A DNA stretch of 64,000 bases from an uncultured Bacteroidia bacterium (GTDB taxonomy: Bacteria; Bacteroidota; Bacteroidia; Bacteroidales; UBA932): contig CADAND010000012.1 in NCBI GenBank assembly GCA_902789245.1, positions 62,001-126,000 of the forward strand, given 5' to 3'. Made by a program: the position numbers and the translations under genes. The notes below the pieces were generated by a model. The model saw nothing but the letters and a program-made list of their open reading frames with translations, was not told the origin of the DNA and searched no databases. This document shows positions 35,790 through 46,328 of this stretch, piece by piece. How positions within the stretch are numbered: the stretch's first letter is position 1; each line of letters begins with the position of its first letter.

Positions 35790-37571
35790 ATGAAAAAGAC
35801 TATCATACGACTTTTCGCCGTTGCCTCGGCCTTGCTTGCCCTCTCGGCTTGCGAGAAATTCCTGGACACGGTCAGCTATACCGAGCGCAACACGAGTAAT
35901 TTCCCGGCCTCCGAAGAGGATGCCATGCAGCTCGTGACAGGTATCTACGCTACGCTCAACCTGGACCTGCGCGACTACGCCGGCACCTGCTATATCATGC
36001 AGGCCAACCTCTGCTCCGACGACCAGTACGGCGGCGGTGGCATGGACGACTCCGAAGCCCAGGCCTGGGACCACCTGATGTACAACGACATCGATGCCCA
36101 GGGTGAATTCTGGACCAACTGCTACAGCGGTATCGGCCGCGCCAACATGGCCATCTCCGCCCTCGACAAGGTGGAGGACGAGGACCTGCGCAACCAGCTC
36201 CTCGGCGAGGCTTACATCCTTCGTTCCTGGTTCTATTTCGAACTCGCCCAGATGTTCGAGATCGTGCCGCTCGTGACCACGGTTCCCGAGAGCGTCGGTG
36301 ACGCCGCCGAGTACCCGGCCCTGGCGACCGTGCAGGAGATCTACGGCTTCATCGCCGCCAGCCTCAAGAAGGCCTGTGACATCATGCCGTCCACCCCGTA
36401 CGGCGAGGTTCTGACCGGCCGCGGCCACGTGAACCGCTGGGTCGCCGAAGGCCTGCTGGCCCGCGTGTACCTCTTCTACACCGGCTTCTACAGCGACAAG
36501 AACAGTGAGAACATCACCGCCCTCCCGCTCGTGGACCTGGAGACCGGCGAGATCATCAACGAGACCGTCGGCAAGGACTATGTGGTCAGCAAGCTCGAGG
36601 ATTGCATCCAGAACTCCGGCTACTCCCTCGTGCCCGACTACCGCTGCCTGTGGACCTACAGCAACAAGGCGACCAAACCCGATTATCCGTTTATGGCCGA
36701 CTGCGAAGACTCCTGGTATATGGATGCCCACAACCCCGAGCAGATGTTCCATATCAACGCCGCCAAGTCCAGCCACAAGTACAACTACCTCAACTACTAC
36801 TGTGGTCTGCGCACCTTCGACAGCGGCGACTATAAAGGCGTGTTCCCGATGAGCCGCGGCTATGGCTTCGGCACCGTCAACCCGGATCTTTGGAACACCT
36901 GGGACGAGGACGACATCCGCCGTAAGGGCTCCATCTGGAGCGTGTGGGAAGAGGCCCCGGACTTCGACTCTTACCAGTTCGGCGCCGAGTCGCAGATGGA
37001 AGAGTCCGGCCTGTGGCAGAAGAAACTCATCTCCCCGGCCTGCTACCTCAACGGCAAGTGGAGCTATGAGTTCACCTCCATCGCGGAGTACTACGGACAG
37101 GGCAAGGATCTTGGCCGTAAGAAGGCTACGAACGACTTCACGATCCTGCGTTTCGCTGACGTGCTCCTGATGCACGCCGAGCTGACCGACGGCAAGGTGA
37201 TCTACAAAGGCATGGACGGCATGAACGCGGTCCGCGTGCGCGCCAAGCTGCCGCAGATCGCCTACAGCGTGGCTGCCCTTCGCCAGGAGCGTCGCCACGA
37301 GATGCCTTTCGAGGCCATCCGCTGGGGTGACATGCGCCGCTACGGCAAGGCCTACTGCATCGCCGCCCTCGAGAGCCAGCTGGGCCAGAAGATCTGGAAC
37401 AACGGTGTCGAGACGACCATGAAGGATCAGGGTGCCGGCTACCGCGCCCGCTATGAGGCCACCTGGGGCTTCCGCCCGTATCCGCAGACGGAAATCAGCC
37501 TCTCCAACGGTGTCCTCAAGCAGAAGGATGGTTGGGATGCCTCCTCCGCCCTCTACACGAGCTGGAAATAA
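35790..37571 (+). CDS. SusD/RagB-family nutrient-binding lipoprotein
   Basis: 593 aa with a lipoprotein signal (lipobox LSAC, Cys about 21). The helical SusD body has RNTSNFPASEEDAMQLVTGIY near the start, LGEAYILRSWFYFELAQMF, and RHEMPFEAIRWGDMRRY close to the C-terminus, all typical of the family. It caps the SusC barrel at the cell surface and binds the glycan. It is the last gene before a strong terminator. Confidence 0.93.
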   Translation: MKKTIIRLFAVASALLALSACEKFLDTVSYTERNTSNFPASEEDAMQLVTGIYATLNLDLRDYAGTCYIMQANLCSDDQYGGGGMDDSEAQAWDHLMYNDIDAQGEFWTNCYSGIGRANMAISALDKVEDEDLRNQLLGEAYILRSWFYFELAQMFEIVPLVTTVPESVGDAAEYPALATVQEIYGFIAASLKKACDIMPSTPYGEVLTGRGHVNRWVAEGLLARVYLFYTGFYSDKNSENITALPLVDLETGEIINETVGKDYVVSKLEDCIQNSGYSLVPDYRCLWTYSNKATKPDYPFMADCEDSWYMDAHNPEQMFHINAAKSSHKYNYLNYYCGLRTFDSGDYKGVFPMSRGYGFGTVNPDLWNTWDEDDIRRKGSIWSVWEEAPDFDSYQFGAESQMEESGLWQKKLISPACYLNGKWSYEFTSIAEYYGQGKDLGRKKATNDFTILRFADVLLMHAELTDGKVIYKGMDGMNAVRVRAKLPQIAYSVAALRQERRHEMPFEAIRWGDMRRYGKAYCIAALESQLGQKIWNNGVETTMKDQGAGYRARYEATWGFRPYPQTEISLSNGVLKQKDGWDASSALYTSWK

Positions 37572-37609
37572 AAGAGCAATTTGTTTGCTTGATTAGTAAA
37601 TATTTGGTT

Positions 37610-37648
37610 GGAACCGGAACCGGGCCGCGAGGGTCCGGTTCCTTTTTT
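37610..37648 (+). terminator. Rho-independent terminator after susD
   Basis: GGAACCGGA (37610-37618) pairs perfectly with TCCGGTTCC (37634-37642) and is followed by six T. The 3' part (GGTTCCTTTTTT) can also pair with AAAAAAGGAACC at 37658-37669, which gives an alternative hairpin on the readthrough RNA. Confidence 0.85.
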
Positions 37649-37706
37649 GTCTGCGCCAAAAAAGGAACCAGGCTTCGCCATGCAGGGGGGCGTTCCTCCC
37701 GCGTCG

Positions 37707-39179
37707 CTACTTTCCGATGTGTAAGCTGGAGAGCCAGAGGCCGAGCCAGGTGAGCTGGGCGTTGTAGAGCAGGAGTTCGAAGCCAATCTGGTAGCCGCCG
37801 AACCAGGCTGCGCTATGGGTGGAGAGGACATAGCAGATCACCGGCGAGAGGGCGCAGATGAGCGGCACCCAGCCGTCGCGCACGCGGCGCCGGGTGAGTA
37901 TGCCGAAGAAGAAGAGGCCCAGCAGGGGACCGTAGGTGTAGCCGGCGACGGTGTAGATGGCGTTGATCACGCTTCCGTCGCGGATGGCTTCAAATCCGAG
38001 AATGACCAGGCCCATCACCACGGCGGCGCAGGCGTGGACCCGGCGGCGGGTGCGCCGCAGCCCGGCCTCGTCGAGGCGCGTGTCGGCATGCAGGAAGTCC
38101 ACCGTGAAGGTGGTCGTCAGCGCCGTGAGCGCGGAGCCGGAGCTGCTGAATGCCGAGGCCGTGATGCCGAGGGCGAAGAGAAGGCTGACGATGGGCGGCA
38201 TGTAGGCGGCGCCGGCGGCGTCCGTGCCGCAGGCAATGGTCGGGAAGAGGTCGTCCGGCTTCGCCACGGAAATGCCGCGCTCCGCGGCGAACTGATACAG
38301 CAGCACGCCGAGGGCGAGGAAGAGCAGGTTGACCGGGATGAAGGCAGCCCCGTAGCTCATCATGTTGCGCTGGCTCTCGCGCAAGGTCTTGCAGGACAGG
38401 TTCTTCTGCATCATGTCCTGGTCCATGCCCGTCATCGCGACCGTGGTCAGCGCGCCGGCGGCGAACTGCTTCCAGAACAGGCGCGTGTCCTTCCAGTCGT
38501 CGAAGAACCATATGCGCGCCATGCCGCTGTCGCGGATGCTGCCGGCCATCGCTCCGAAGTCCAGGCCCATCACCCGCCCGATCTGCACGAGACAGAGCAC
38601 CACCACCGTGAGCAGCGCAAGTGTCTGGAACATATCTGTCCAGACCAGCGAGCGCACCCCGCCGCGGAAGGTGTAGAGCCAGACGCAGAGCATCGTGGCG
38701 GCCACGTTGACCCACATCGGGATGCCCAGCGGGTCGAAGACGATGAGCTGCAGCACGATGGCCGTGAGGTACATCCGAACGCCGCAGAGCAACAGCTTGG
38801 ACAGGAGGAAGAAACCGGCTCCGGTGCGATGGCTCCAGCGGCCGAAGCGGTCCTCCAGATAAATGTATAAACTGTTGAGGTTGAGGCGGTAATAGAGCGG
38901 CAGCAGGACGTAGGCGATGACGGCATAGCCCGCCACGAATCCCACGGCCATCTGCAGGTAGGACCACTGCGAGGCGGCCACCATGCCCGGCACGGACACG
39001 AAGGTGATGCCGGAAATGGAAGTGCTGACCATCGCCACGGCGACGGCCCACCAGGGAGACTTGCGCCCGCCGCGGAAAAAATCCGCGCTTCCTTGGGCGC
39101 GGCGCGAAATCCACCATCCCGCGCCGATGACGGCGCAGAGGTACAGGGCGATGCTTGAAAGCAGGACGACAGGAGGCAT
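37707..39179 (-). CDS. Sodium:solute symporter (SSS family)
   Basis: 490 aa, an inner-membrane transporter with about 13 hydrophobic helices. It shows the SSS pattern near the N-terminus ([37 protein letters not shown] in several blocks, with the conserved Ser/Gly-rich first unwound helix) and [17 protein letters not shown] in the middle, matching the second sodium site. It lies convergent to the susCD operon and may carry the released sugar into the cytoplasm; substrates of this family include sialic acid, hexoses and amino sugars. It starts about 60 bp from the sufB promoter on the other strand. Confidence 0.88.
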   Translation of the reverse strand: MPPVVLLSSIALYLCAVIGAGWWISRRAQGSADFFRGGRKSPWWAVAVAMVSTSISGITFVSVPGMVAASQWSYLQMAVGFVAGYAVIAYVLLPLYYRLNLNSLYIYLEDRFGRWSHRTGAGFFLLSKLLLCGVRMYLTAIVLQLIVFDPLGIPMWVNVAATMLCVWLYTFRGGVRSLVWTDMFQTLALLTVVVLCLVQIGRVMGLDFGAMAGSIRDSGMARIWFFDDWKDTRLFWKQFAAGALTTVAMTGMDQDMMQKNLSCKTLRESQRNMMSYGAAFIPVNLLFLALGVLLYQFAAERGISVAKPDDLFPTIACGTDAAGAAYMPPIVSLLFALGITASAFSSSGSALTALTTTFTVDFLHADTRLDEAGLRRTRRRVHACAAVVMGLVILGFEAIRDGSVINAIYTVAGYTYGPLLGLFFFGILTRRRVRDGWVPLICALSPVICYVLSTHSAAWFGGYQIGFELLLYNAQLTWLGLWLSSLHIGK

Positions 39180-39237
39180 ACCCGGACTAAATAACGTGCG
39201 AAGATACGAAAAACCGCCAAAAATCCGCCAGAATCGT

Positions 39238-39245
39238 TATCTTTG
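39238..39245 (+). promoter_or_regulatory. -7 promoter element for the suf operon, nearly leaderless
   Basis: TATCTTTG, perfect TAnnTTTG, ends only 7 nt before the sufB ATG at 39253. Transcription should begin at or within a few bases of the start codon. Confidence 0.6.
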
Positions 39246-39252
39246 CAAGTTC

Positions 39253-40700
<1,448 letters not shown>

Positions 40701-40704
<4 letters not shown>

Positions 40705-41306
40705 CCTGGATCGAAATCATATCCGCCCTGCTGGGACTGACCTGCGTATTCCTCGCGGGCCGCAACTCGAAAGTCAACTTCTGGGTTGGCTACGCGTATA
40801 ACATTTTCCTGTTCGTGCTCTTCTGGCGGCAGCATCTCTACAGCGCGATGCTGCTCCAGCCTGTATCCTTCGCGATCAACGCGTTCGGCCACTGGCGCTG
40901 GACGCACCCCAAGGAGGATGAGCGCAGCGCCGCCGACGCGAAACGGCTCAAGGTCGGCCACCTGACGAAGGAGCAGTGGCCAGGCATCATCCTGCTGGTC
41001 TGCGTGTTCGGCGCTGTCTGGGCGATGTGTCTGGACTGGCTGCCCGTCAAGTGGCCGGAGACCTTCCAGGTGGATCCTTCCCCCTGGCTGGATTCCTACC
41101 TGCTGATGTTCACGCTGCTGGCGCAGTACCTCAGCGCCCAGAAGTGCTGGGAATGCTGGGTCGTGTGGCTGGTGGTCAACGCCGCCAACATCGTCCTCTA
41201 TGTCAGTTCCGGACTCTATCTGATGCCGATCGTCAGCGCGCTGTACCTTGCGAACGGCATCTGGTCCCTCATTTCTTGGAAAAAACTCTTCAACAAGCAT
41301 GAATAA
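40701..41306 (+). CDS. pnuC: PnuC-family vitamin transporter
   Basis: 201 aa with about six to seven hydrophobic helices. The PnuC signature is visible in the first helices ([17 protein letters not shown] and [17 protein letters not shown]) and near the C-terminus ([19 protein letters not shown]). Imports nicotinamide riboside or a related vitamin such as thiamine by facilitated diffusion; the actual substrate is unknown. Its place is odd: it sits between sufB (4-bp overlap) and sufC (8-bp overlap), so it is fully embedded in the Fe-S assembly operon. Confidence 0.85.
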
Positions 41307-42054
41307 CGACGTCTTACTGGAAATCAAGGGCCTGCACGCCCGGGTGGAGGACAAGGAGATCCTCAAGGGGGTGGACCTGACCATCCGCCGGGGTGAAGTG
41401 CACGCGGTGATGGGCCCCAACGGTGCCGGCAAGAGCACGCTGGGTGCGGTCCTGGCGGGCCGGCCGACCTTCGAGGTCACCTCCGGCAGTGTCCGCTACG
41501 ACGGGCGCGACCTGCTCGCGATGAGCCCGGAGGAGCGCTCGTGGGCGGGCCTTTTCCTGAGCTTCCAGTATCCGGTGGAGATCCCCGGCGTGAGCATCAC
41601 CAACTTCATGAAGGCGGCCGTGTCCGCGCGCCGCAAGGCGCAGGGCCTGCCCGAGCTTACGCCTGCGGAGTACCTGAAGCTGCTCAAGGAGAAAATGGCC
41701 TTCGTGCAGATGAAGGGCGAATTCGCCCGGCGGGAAGTCAACGTGGGCTTCTCCGGCGGCGAGAAAAAACGCAACGAAATTTTCCAGATGGCCATGCTCG
41801 AACCCACGCTCAGCATCCTCGACGAGACGGATTCCGGCCTCGACGTGGATGCGCTCCGCATCGTGGCGGAGGGTGTGAACCGGCTTCGTACGCCGGAGAC
41901 GGCGGCCATCGTGATCACACACTACCAGCGCCTGCTGGAATACATTGTCCCGGATGTCGTCCACGTGCTCAAGGACGGCCGCATCGTCAAGACGGGCGGC
42001 CGCGAATTGGTGGACCGCATAGAGGAGAAAGGCTACGAAAGCATCGATGAATAA
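41299..42054 (+). CDS. sufC: Fe-S assembly ATPase SufC
   Basis: ABC-type ATPase of the SufBCD complex, 251 aa from the ATG at 41299. Walker A is GPNGAGKST, the signature FSGGEKKRNE and Walker B LSILDETDSGLD, with VITHYQRLLEYIVPD after it, all specific for SufC. It overlaps pnuC by 8 bp and sufD by 8 bp. Confidence 0.95.
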   Translation: MNNDVLLEIKGLHARVEDKEILKGVDLTIRRGEVHAVMGPNGAGKSTLGAVLAGRPTFEVTSGSVRYDGRDLLAMSPEERSWAGLFLSFQYPVEIPGVSITNFMKAAVSARRKAQGLPELTPAEYLKLLKEKMAFVQMKGEFARREVNVGFSGGEKKRNEIFQMAMLEPTLSILDETDSGLDVDALRIVAEGVNRLRTPETAAIVITHYQRLLEYIVPDVVHVLKDGRIVKTGGRELVDRIEEKGYESIDE

Positions 42055-42643
42055 CGAGGTTTACGTCATCGGCCGCGACAGCGCGCCCCAGTATCTCCGG
42101 CTGGAAGCCGGGGAGGAGCGCAACGTGACTCTGGTTTTCCTGCCGGGCGCCACCGGACGGTTCGTCCTCGAGGCGGACCTCGTGGGCCCCGGAGCCTCGC
42201 TGGACCTGGCCGGCCTGTACCTCTGCCCGGACAGCGAGCAGCTCGACCTGCGCCTGCTGGTCCGCCACAGCGTCGGCGGCTGCGTCTCGCGCCAGCTCTT
42301 CAAGGGCCTGGTGGGGGGCACGGCCCGCGCCTCTTTCGACGGCCTGGTCTATGTGGCGCAGGACGCCCAGAAGACCCAGGCATTCCAGGAGAACCATTCG
42401 ATCCTGCTCTCCGAGTCGGCCCGCGTCGAATCCCGGCCGCAGCTGGAGATCTATGCCGACGACGTCCAGTGCTCGCACGGAGCCACGACCGGCTACCTCA
42501 ACCCGGACGAATTGTTCTACCTGCGTTCGCGCGGCATCCCCGAGGCGGAGGCCCGGCGGCTCCAGATGATCGCCTTCCTCGCCCCGGTGCTCCGCCGCCT
42601 GCCCGAATCCTTAATCGAAGAAATCCATGGTTGTCTATCCTAA
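42047..42643 (+). CDS. sufD: Short SufD-like protein
   Basis: 198 aa, less than half the usual SufD length (about 420-450 aa). What is present is the beta-helix core and the C-terminal SufBD region: QENHSILLSESARVESRPQLEI in parts, ADDVQCSHGATTGYLNPDELFYLRSRGI. The N-terminal helical part of SufD is missing. There is no frameshift or upstream remnant: sufC ends 8 bp inside its start. The operon therefore appears to encode a natural short form. No sufS or sufU follows; ispE does, with a 17-bp overlap. Confidence 0.85.
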   Translation: MNNEVYVIGRDSAPQYLRLEAGEERNVTLVFLPGATGRFVLEADLVGPGASLDLAGLYLCPDSEQLDLRLLVRHSVGGCVSRQLFKGLVGGTARASFDGLVYVAQDAQKTQAFQENHSILLSESARVESRPQLEIYADDVQCSHGATTGYLNPDELFYLRSRGIPEAEARRLQMIAFLAPVLRRLPESLIEEIHGCLS

Positions 42644-43382
42644 TGTCAAAATCAATCTGGGCCTGAGCGTGCTGCGCAAGCGCCCGGACGGGTACCACGA
42701 CATCGAGACGCTCTTCGTCCCGTATTTCGGCATGTCGGACAAACTGGAGATCGTGCCTTCGGACAAGCTCCGCTTCGTGGCTTCGGACAACGTGACCTGG
42801 GACGACGACCTGACCCTGCGCGCCTACTCGCTGCTCAAGTCCGACTTTGACCTGCCGCCGGTGGAAATCCGCCTGACGAAGCGCTCCGCCGTGGGTGCCG
42901 GCCTGGGCGGCGGCTCCGCGGACGCGGCCTTCACGCTGATGGCGCTGGCCGACATGTTCAAGCTGGGCCTCGAGGACTGGCAGCTGGCCGACTACGCCGC
43001 CTGCCTGGGTTCGGACTGCTCCTTCTTCATCTACAACCGCCCGATGTTCGGCGAGGGGCGCGGCGACGTCCTGTCGGACTATGAAATCAATCTGTCGGAC
43101 TACGAGATTCGCGTGGAAGTTCCCGAAGGGGTGCACGTAAGTACGAGCGAGGCCTATTCGCGCGTTGTCCCGCGCGAACGGGTCGCCCTCCCGCCCCTGC
43201 GCGAGGCGCTCCGTTACCCGGTGATGATGTGGCAGGACGTGCTCTTCAACGACTTCGAGTCGTCCGTCTTCCCGATCTACCCGGCCGTCGAGGCGCTCAA
43301 GAAGCGTTTCTACGCCGACGGGGCTGTCTATGCCTCCATGTCGGGCTCCGGATCGGCCGTGTTCGGACTCTTCAAAAAATAG
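42627..43382 (+). CDS. ispE: 4-diphosphocytidyl-2-C-methyl-D-erythritol kinase
   Basis: GHMP kinase of the MEP isoprenoid pathway, 251 aa. It shows the N-terminal NVKINLGLSVLRKRPDGYHDIET, the ATP-binding loop KRSAVGAGLGGGSADAA, and SMSGSGSAVFGLF at the C-terminus. It is encoded inside the suf operon (17-bp overlap with sufD), which is consistent with the Fe-S dependence of later MEP enzymes, though that link is inference. Confidence 0.95.
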   Translation: MVVYPNVKINLGLSVLRKRPDGYHDIETLFVPYFGMSDKLEIVPSDKLRFVASDNVTWDDDLTLRAYSLLKSDFDLPPVEIRLTKRSAVGAGLGGGSADAAFTLMALADMFKLGLEDWQLADYAACLGSDCSFFIYNRPMFGEGRGDVLSDYEINLSDYEIRVEVPEGVHVSTSEAYSRVVPRERVALPPLREALRYPVMMWQDVLFNDFESSVFPIYPAVEALKKRFYADGAVYASMSGSGSAVFGLFKK

Positions 43383-43383
43383 T

Positions 43384-43391
43384 TATATTTG
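43384..43391 (+). promoter_or_regulatory. -7 promoter element for the DUF975 gene
   Basis: TATATTTG, perfect TAnnTTTG, immediately after the ispE stop and 24 nt before the ATG at 43416. Confidence 0.55.
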
Positions 43392-43415
43392 TAGGAACGA
43401 TAACCAATTGGCAAT

Positions 43416-44075
43416 ATGAGATTTAATCAGGATTACAAGAATGCGGCGCTGGATCGCCTGCATGGAAACTGGGCGGCTGTCGTGATTGCGACGCTGGTCA
43501 TGATTCTCCTTTGCGGCCTCTTTACGGGCGGCTCGGCCGTCCCGCAGTATTTCCCGCAGGCGACCACGGGCCTGCTCTACTGGGTCTGCGGCGGCAGCTT
43601 CCTGCTGACCCTCTTCGTCATCAATCCCCTGATTGTCGGTTACGACAACGCCATGCGGCTTTTCTATGAGCGCGGCGATATCGAGGTGGTCCGCAACTTG
43701 TTCAAGATCGCGACGACCAACTACCTCCACAAGGTGGGCGGCATGTTCCTGATGGAGCTCAAGGTGTTCCTGTGGTCGCTGCTGCTCGTCGTTCCGGGCA
43801 TCGTCATGTCCTTCTCCTATGCGATGACCCCCTACATCCTCGAGGAGCATCCCGAGATCGGTGTCTGGGAGGCCAGCACCCGCAGCCGCGAGATCATGCG
43901 CGGACATCGCTTCGACCTCTTCTGGCTGTATCTCAGTTTCATCGGCTGGGCCATTCTCAGCATCTTGACCTTCGGCATCGGCCTGTTGTGGCTCATTCCA
44001 TACATGAGCGCTTCCGAGGTCGGTTTCTACGAGGACCTCAAGGCGGAGCAGGGCGAAGAAGCCGTGACTCCTTAA
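43416..44075 (+). CDS. DUF975 integral membrane protein
   Basis: 219 aa with about five membrane helices. The pattern matches DUF975: short N-terminal amphipathic region, NPLIVGYDNAMRLFYE after the second helix, and WEASTRSREIMRGHRFDLFWLYLSFIGW in parts before the last two helices. Function is unknown. It has its own promoter and is followed by the flippase gene after 4 bp. Confidence 0.78.
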   Translation: MRFNQDYKNAALDRLHGNWAAVVIATLVMILLCGLFTGGSAVPQYFPQATTGLLYWVCGGSFLLTLFVINPLIVGYDNAMRLFYERGDIEVVRNLFKIATTNYLHKVGGMFLMELKVFLWSLLLVVPGIVMSFSYAMTPYILEEHPEIGVWEASTRSREIMRGHRFDLFWLYLSFIGWAILSILTFGIGLLWLIPYMSASEVGFYEDLKAEQGEEAVTP

Positions 44076-44079
44076 TCCC

Positions 44080-45632
44080 ATGCCGCAACCGGCAGGACAG
44101 CTATCGGAGAACAGCAGGAGGCTGGCACGCAACACCCTCCTGCTGTATTTCCGTATGTTCCTGCTGCTGCTCATCGGCCTGTTCACCTCGCGCGTGGTGC
44201 TCCGGACCCTGGGCGTGGAAGATTACGGCGTTTACAACGTCGTGGGCGGCGTAGTGACGGTGTTCACCTTCCTCACGAATTCCATTTCCGCGGCGATCAG
44301 CCGCTATCTGGCCGTGGGCCTCGGCCAGGGGGATCCCGCGCACCTGCGGCGCATCTTCTCGACGGGCGTACTGATCCAGATCGGCCTTTCGCTGCTGCTC
44401 GTGCTCCTCACGGAGACGGCCGGCCTGTGGTGGCTGAACCACCGGCTCATCATCCCGGACGGACGCCTGGAGGCGGCCCGCTGGGTGCTCCACTGCTCGC
44501 TGGGCGTGCTGGTGGTCACGCTCCTGGCCGTGCCGTACAACGCTGCCATCATCGCGCACGAGCGGATGTCGGCCTTCGCCGTGATCAGTCTAGGCGAGGC
44601 GCTCCTCAAGCTGGGCGTCGCGCTGCTGCTCTTCTTCTCGCCCTTTGACAAGCTGATCAGCTATGCCGTCCTGATGCTCGGCGTGGCCGTGCTGGTGCGC
44701 GCCGCCTACGGCCTCTACTGCCGCCGTTTCTTCGCGGAGACGCGCGGCCGTCTCGTGTACGACGCCGCGCTGACGCGCGAAATGACGGCCTTCGCCGGCT
44801 GGTCCTTCTTCGGCTCCAGCGGCTATGTCCTGAATACCCAGGGCGCCGGGCAGGTGGTCAACCTCTTCTTCGGCGTGGCCGTGAACGCCGCCCGGGGCGT
44901 CGCCCTGCAGATCGAGAATACCGTCAAGCAGTTCGTTTCCAATTTCCTGACCGCCCTGAATCCGCAGATTACCAAGGCCTGGGCGTCGGGGGAGCGAGCG
45001 TACTGCTTCGAACTGGTGCGCAAGGGCGCCAAATATGCCTGGCTCGTGATCCTGGCCTGCTTCATCCCCGTTTTCGGCGAAGCCGAGTGGCTGCTGGGCC
45101 TCTGGCTGGGTCCCGACAAGGTGCCGCCCCACGCGCCCGCCTTCGTGCGTTTGGCGCTCGTGGGTCTGCTGGTGGACCTGGCCGGCAATTCGCTGCACAC
45201 GCTGGTGCAGGCGACCGGAAAGGTCAAACGATTCTACCTGGTCACCGGCCTGACCTCCTACCTGGGCCTCCCGCTGACCTGGCTCTGCTTCAAGTTGGGG
45301 GCAGGCCCGTCGCTGGCCTACGTCGTCTTCATTGCGGTCTATCTGGCCGTGTTCGTGGAGCGCATCGTGCTGGTCTGACGGATTTCCCGCTGCGGCCGTA
45401 TCTGACGATGCTCCTCCTGCTCCTGATGACGAGCAATTTCTCGCTCGTCTTCCCGCTCCTGGCCCTCGGCTTCGGCTGGGCGCCCGGCTGGCGCCTGCTC
45501 TTCGGCGCGCTGTTGGGCTGGGCCACGATGGCCCACTTCACCTGGCACTACCTCCTCACCGAAGGCGAAAAGGCGTGGGTGCTGCGCAAGCTGCAGCTCC
45601 TGCGCGAGAAGATTTCCCGGAAGAATGGATAA
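44080..45632 (+). pseudogene. Wzx-type polysaccharide flippase, frameshifted near the 3' end
   Basis: The first frame (44080-45378, 432 aa) is a MOP-superfamily lipopolysaccharide or polysaccharide flippase with about 12 membrane helices, typical in LYFRMFLLLLIGLFTSRVV and GVEDYGVYNVVGG. It ends abruptly at ERIVLV-stop. The sequence then continues in the next frame as TDFPLRPYLTMLLLLLMTSN and two more hydrophobic helices ending in KLQLLREKISRKNG (stop at 45632), which is how full-length homologues end (about 500 aa). A single-base deletion around 45370-45380 would explain it. No homopolymer is present there, so slippage is unlikely. The second part could alternatively be a separate 74-aa protein from the ATG at 45408. 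Confidence 0.7.
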
Positions 45633-46251
45633 GATCGCGATCTATACCTGCATCGTCGGCGGCTACGACGAGCTGCAGCAGCCGGCCGTCGTTGAGGACG
45701 GCTTCGACTTCATCTGCTTCGTCGGGATGGGGGAGAAGACGGAGACGGCGACATACACCGCCCGTTGGGCCAAGACCCATCCGCACGAGCTGCTGCCGGA
45801 CTACGCCGCCAGCGTCTGGATCGACGGCAACATCGCCCTGCAGGACGGCTCCCTATACGAAGCCGTGCGCGCCAAAATGGCTTCGGATGCGCAGTACAGC
45901 GGCGTGCCGCATCCCGACCGGGACTGCACCTACGCCGAAGCGCGCAAGTGTTTCGACATGCGTTACCTGAAGCTGGACGGCCTGTTGGGCGTCTGGTTCT
46001 ATCTGTGGATCTGCGGCCTGCCGCGCCATGCCGGCCTGATGGAGAGCAACCTGGTCTTCCGGCGGCATCAGGACCCCGCCGTGGTGGCTTTCGACGAGCG
46101 CTGGTGGCGGCTCGTCCGGAACCTGAGCCGGCGCGACCAGCTGTCGCTGATGCTGTGCCTGCGCAGGGGCGGCATCCGCTGGGACGACCGCCTGCTGGAC
46201 GGCCGGAACACCCGTAATCATCCGGGTTTCAAGTATTTGTTGCATAAGTAA
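45625..46251 (+). CDS. DUF616 glycosyltransferase-like protein
   Basis: 208 aa, matching DUF616 (the family of plant TOD1/MUCI70-like putative glycosyltransferases): IAIYTCIVGGYDELQQP at the start, a DYAASVWIDGNIAL block with the DxD-like Asp residues, the PHPDRDCTYAEA region and GLMESNLVFRRHQDP. It overlaps the flippase tail by 8 bp. Together with the flippase and the two family-2 transferases nearby it suggests surface polysaccharide synthesis; the sugar and acceptor are unknown. Confidence 0.75.
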   Translation: MDKIAIYTCIVGGYDELQQPAVVEDGFDFICFVGMGEKTETATYTARWAKTHPHELLPDYAASVWIDGNIALQDGSLYEAVRAKMASDAQYSGVPHPDRDCTYAEARKCFDMRYLKLDGLLGVWFYLWICGLPRHAGLMESNLVFRRHQDPAVVAFDERWWRLVRNLSRRDQLSLMLCLRRGGIRWDDRLLDGRNTRNHPGFKYLLHK

Positions 46252-46270
46252 TTTTTTTGACCTATCTTTG
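46240..46270 (+). promoter_or_regulatory. Promoter of rpsP-rimM
   Basis: TTG (46240-46242), 20 bp, then TATCTTTG (46263-46270), a close match to the -33/-7 arrangement. The leader (46271-46328) contains a 6-bp hairpin CATTCC/GGAATG at 46274-46292. Confidence 0.65.
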
Positions 46271-46328
46271 CCGTCCATTCCTCGGGTAGGAATGTATTTA
46301 GGTTTAACTTTTTAACAACAGATTCACA

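Noticed and set aside
32970-37298. Minus-strand open frame of more than 1,400 codons opposite susC and susD
   Set aside because: It spans two genes and their gap and has only low-complexity His/Val/Asp composition, as expected for a shadow of GC-rich coding DNA.
44080-45632. Phase-variable flippase
   Set aside because: The junction region lacks homopolymers or short tandem repeats that would allow slippage.
45332-45970. Third reading frame over the flippase end and the DUF616 gene
   Set aside because: Its translation is Arg/Pro/Ala-rich and shows no domain, unlike the two frames that encode membrane helices and DUF616.
46274-46292. Autoregulatory leader of rpsP
   Set aside because: Only a 6-bp hairpin is visible and it does not match a leader family that I can recognise; kept as a note within the promoter entry.
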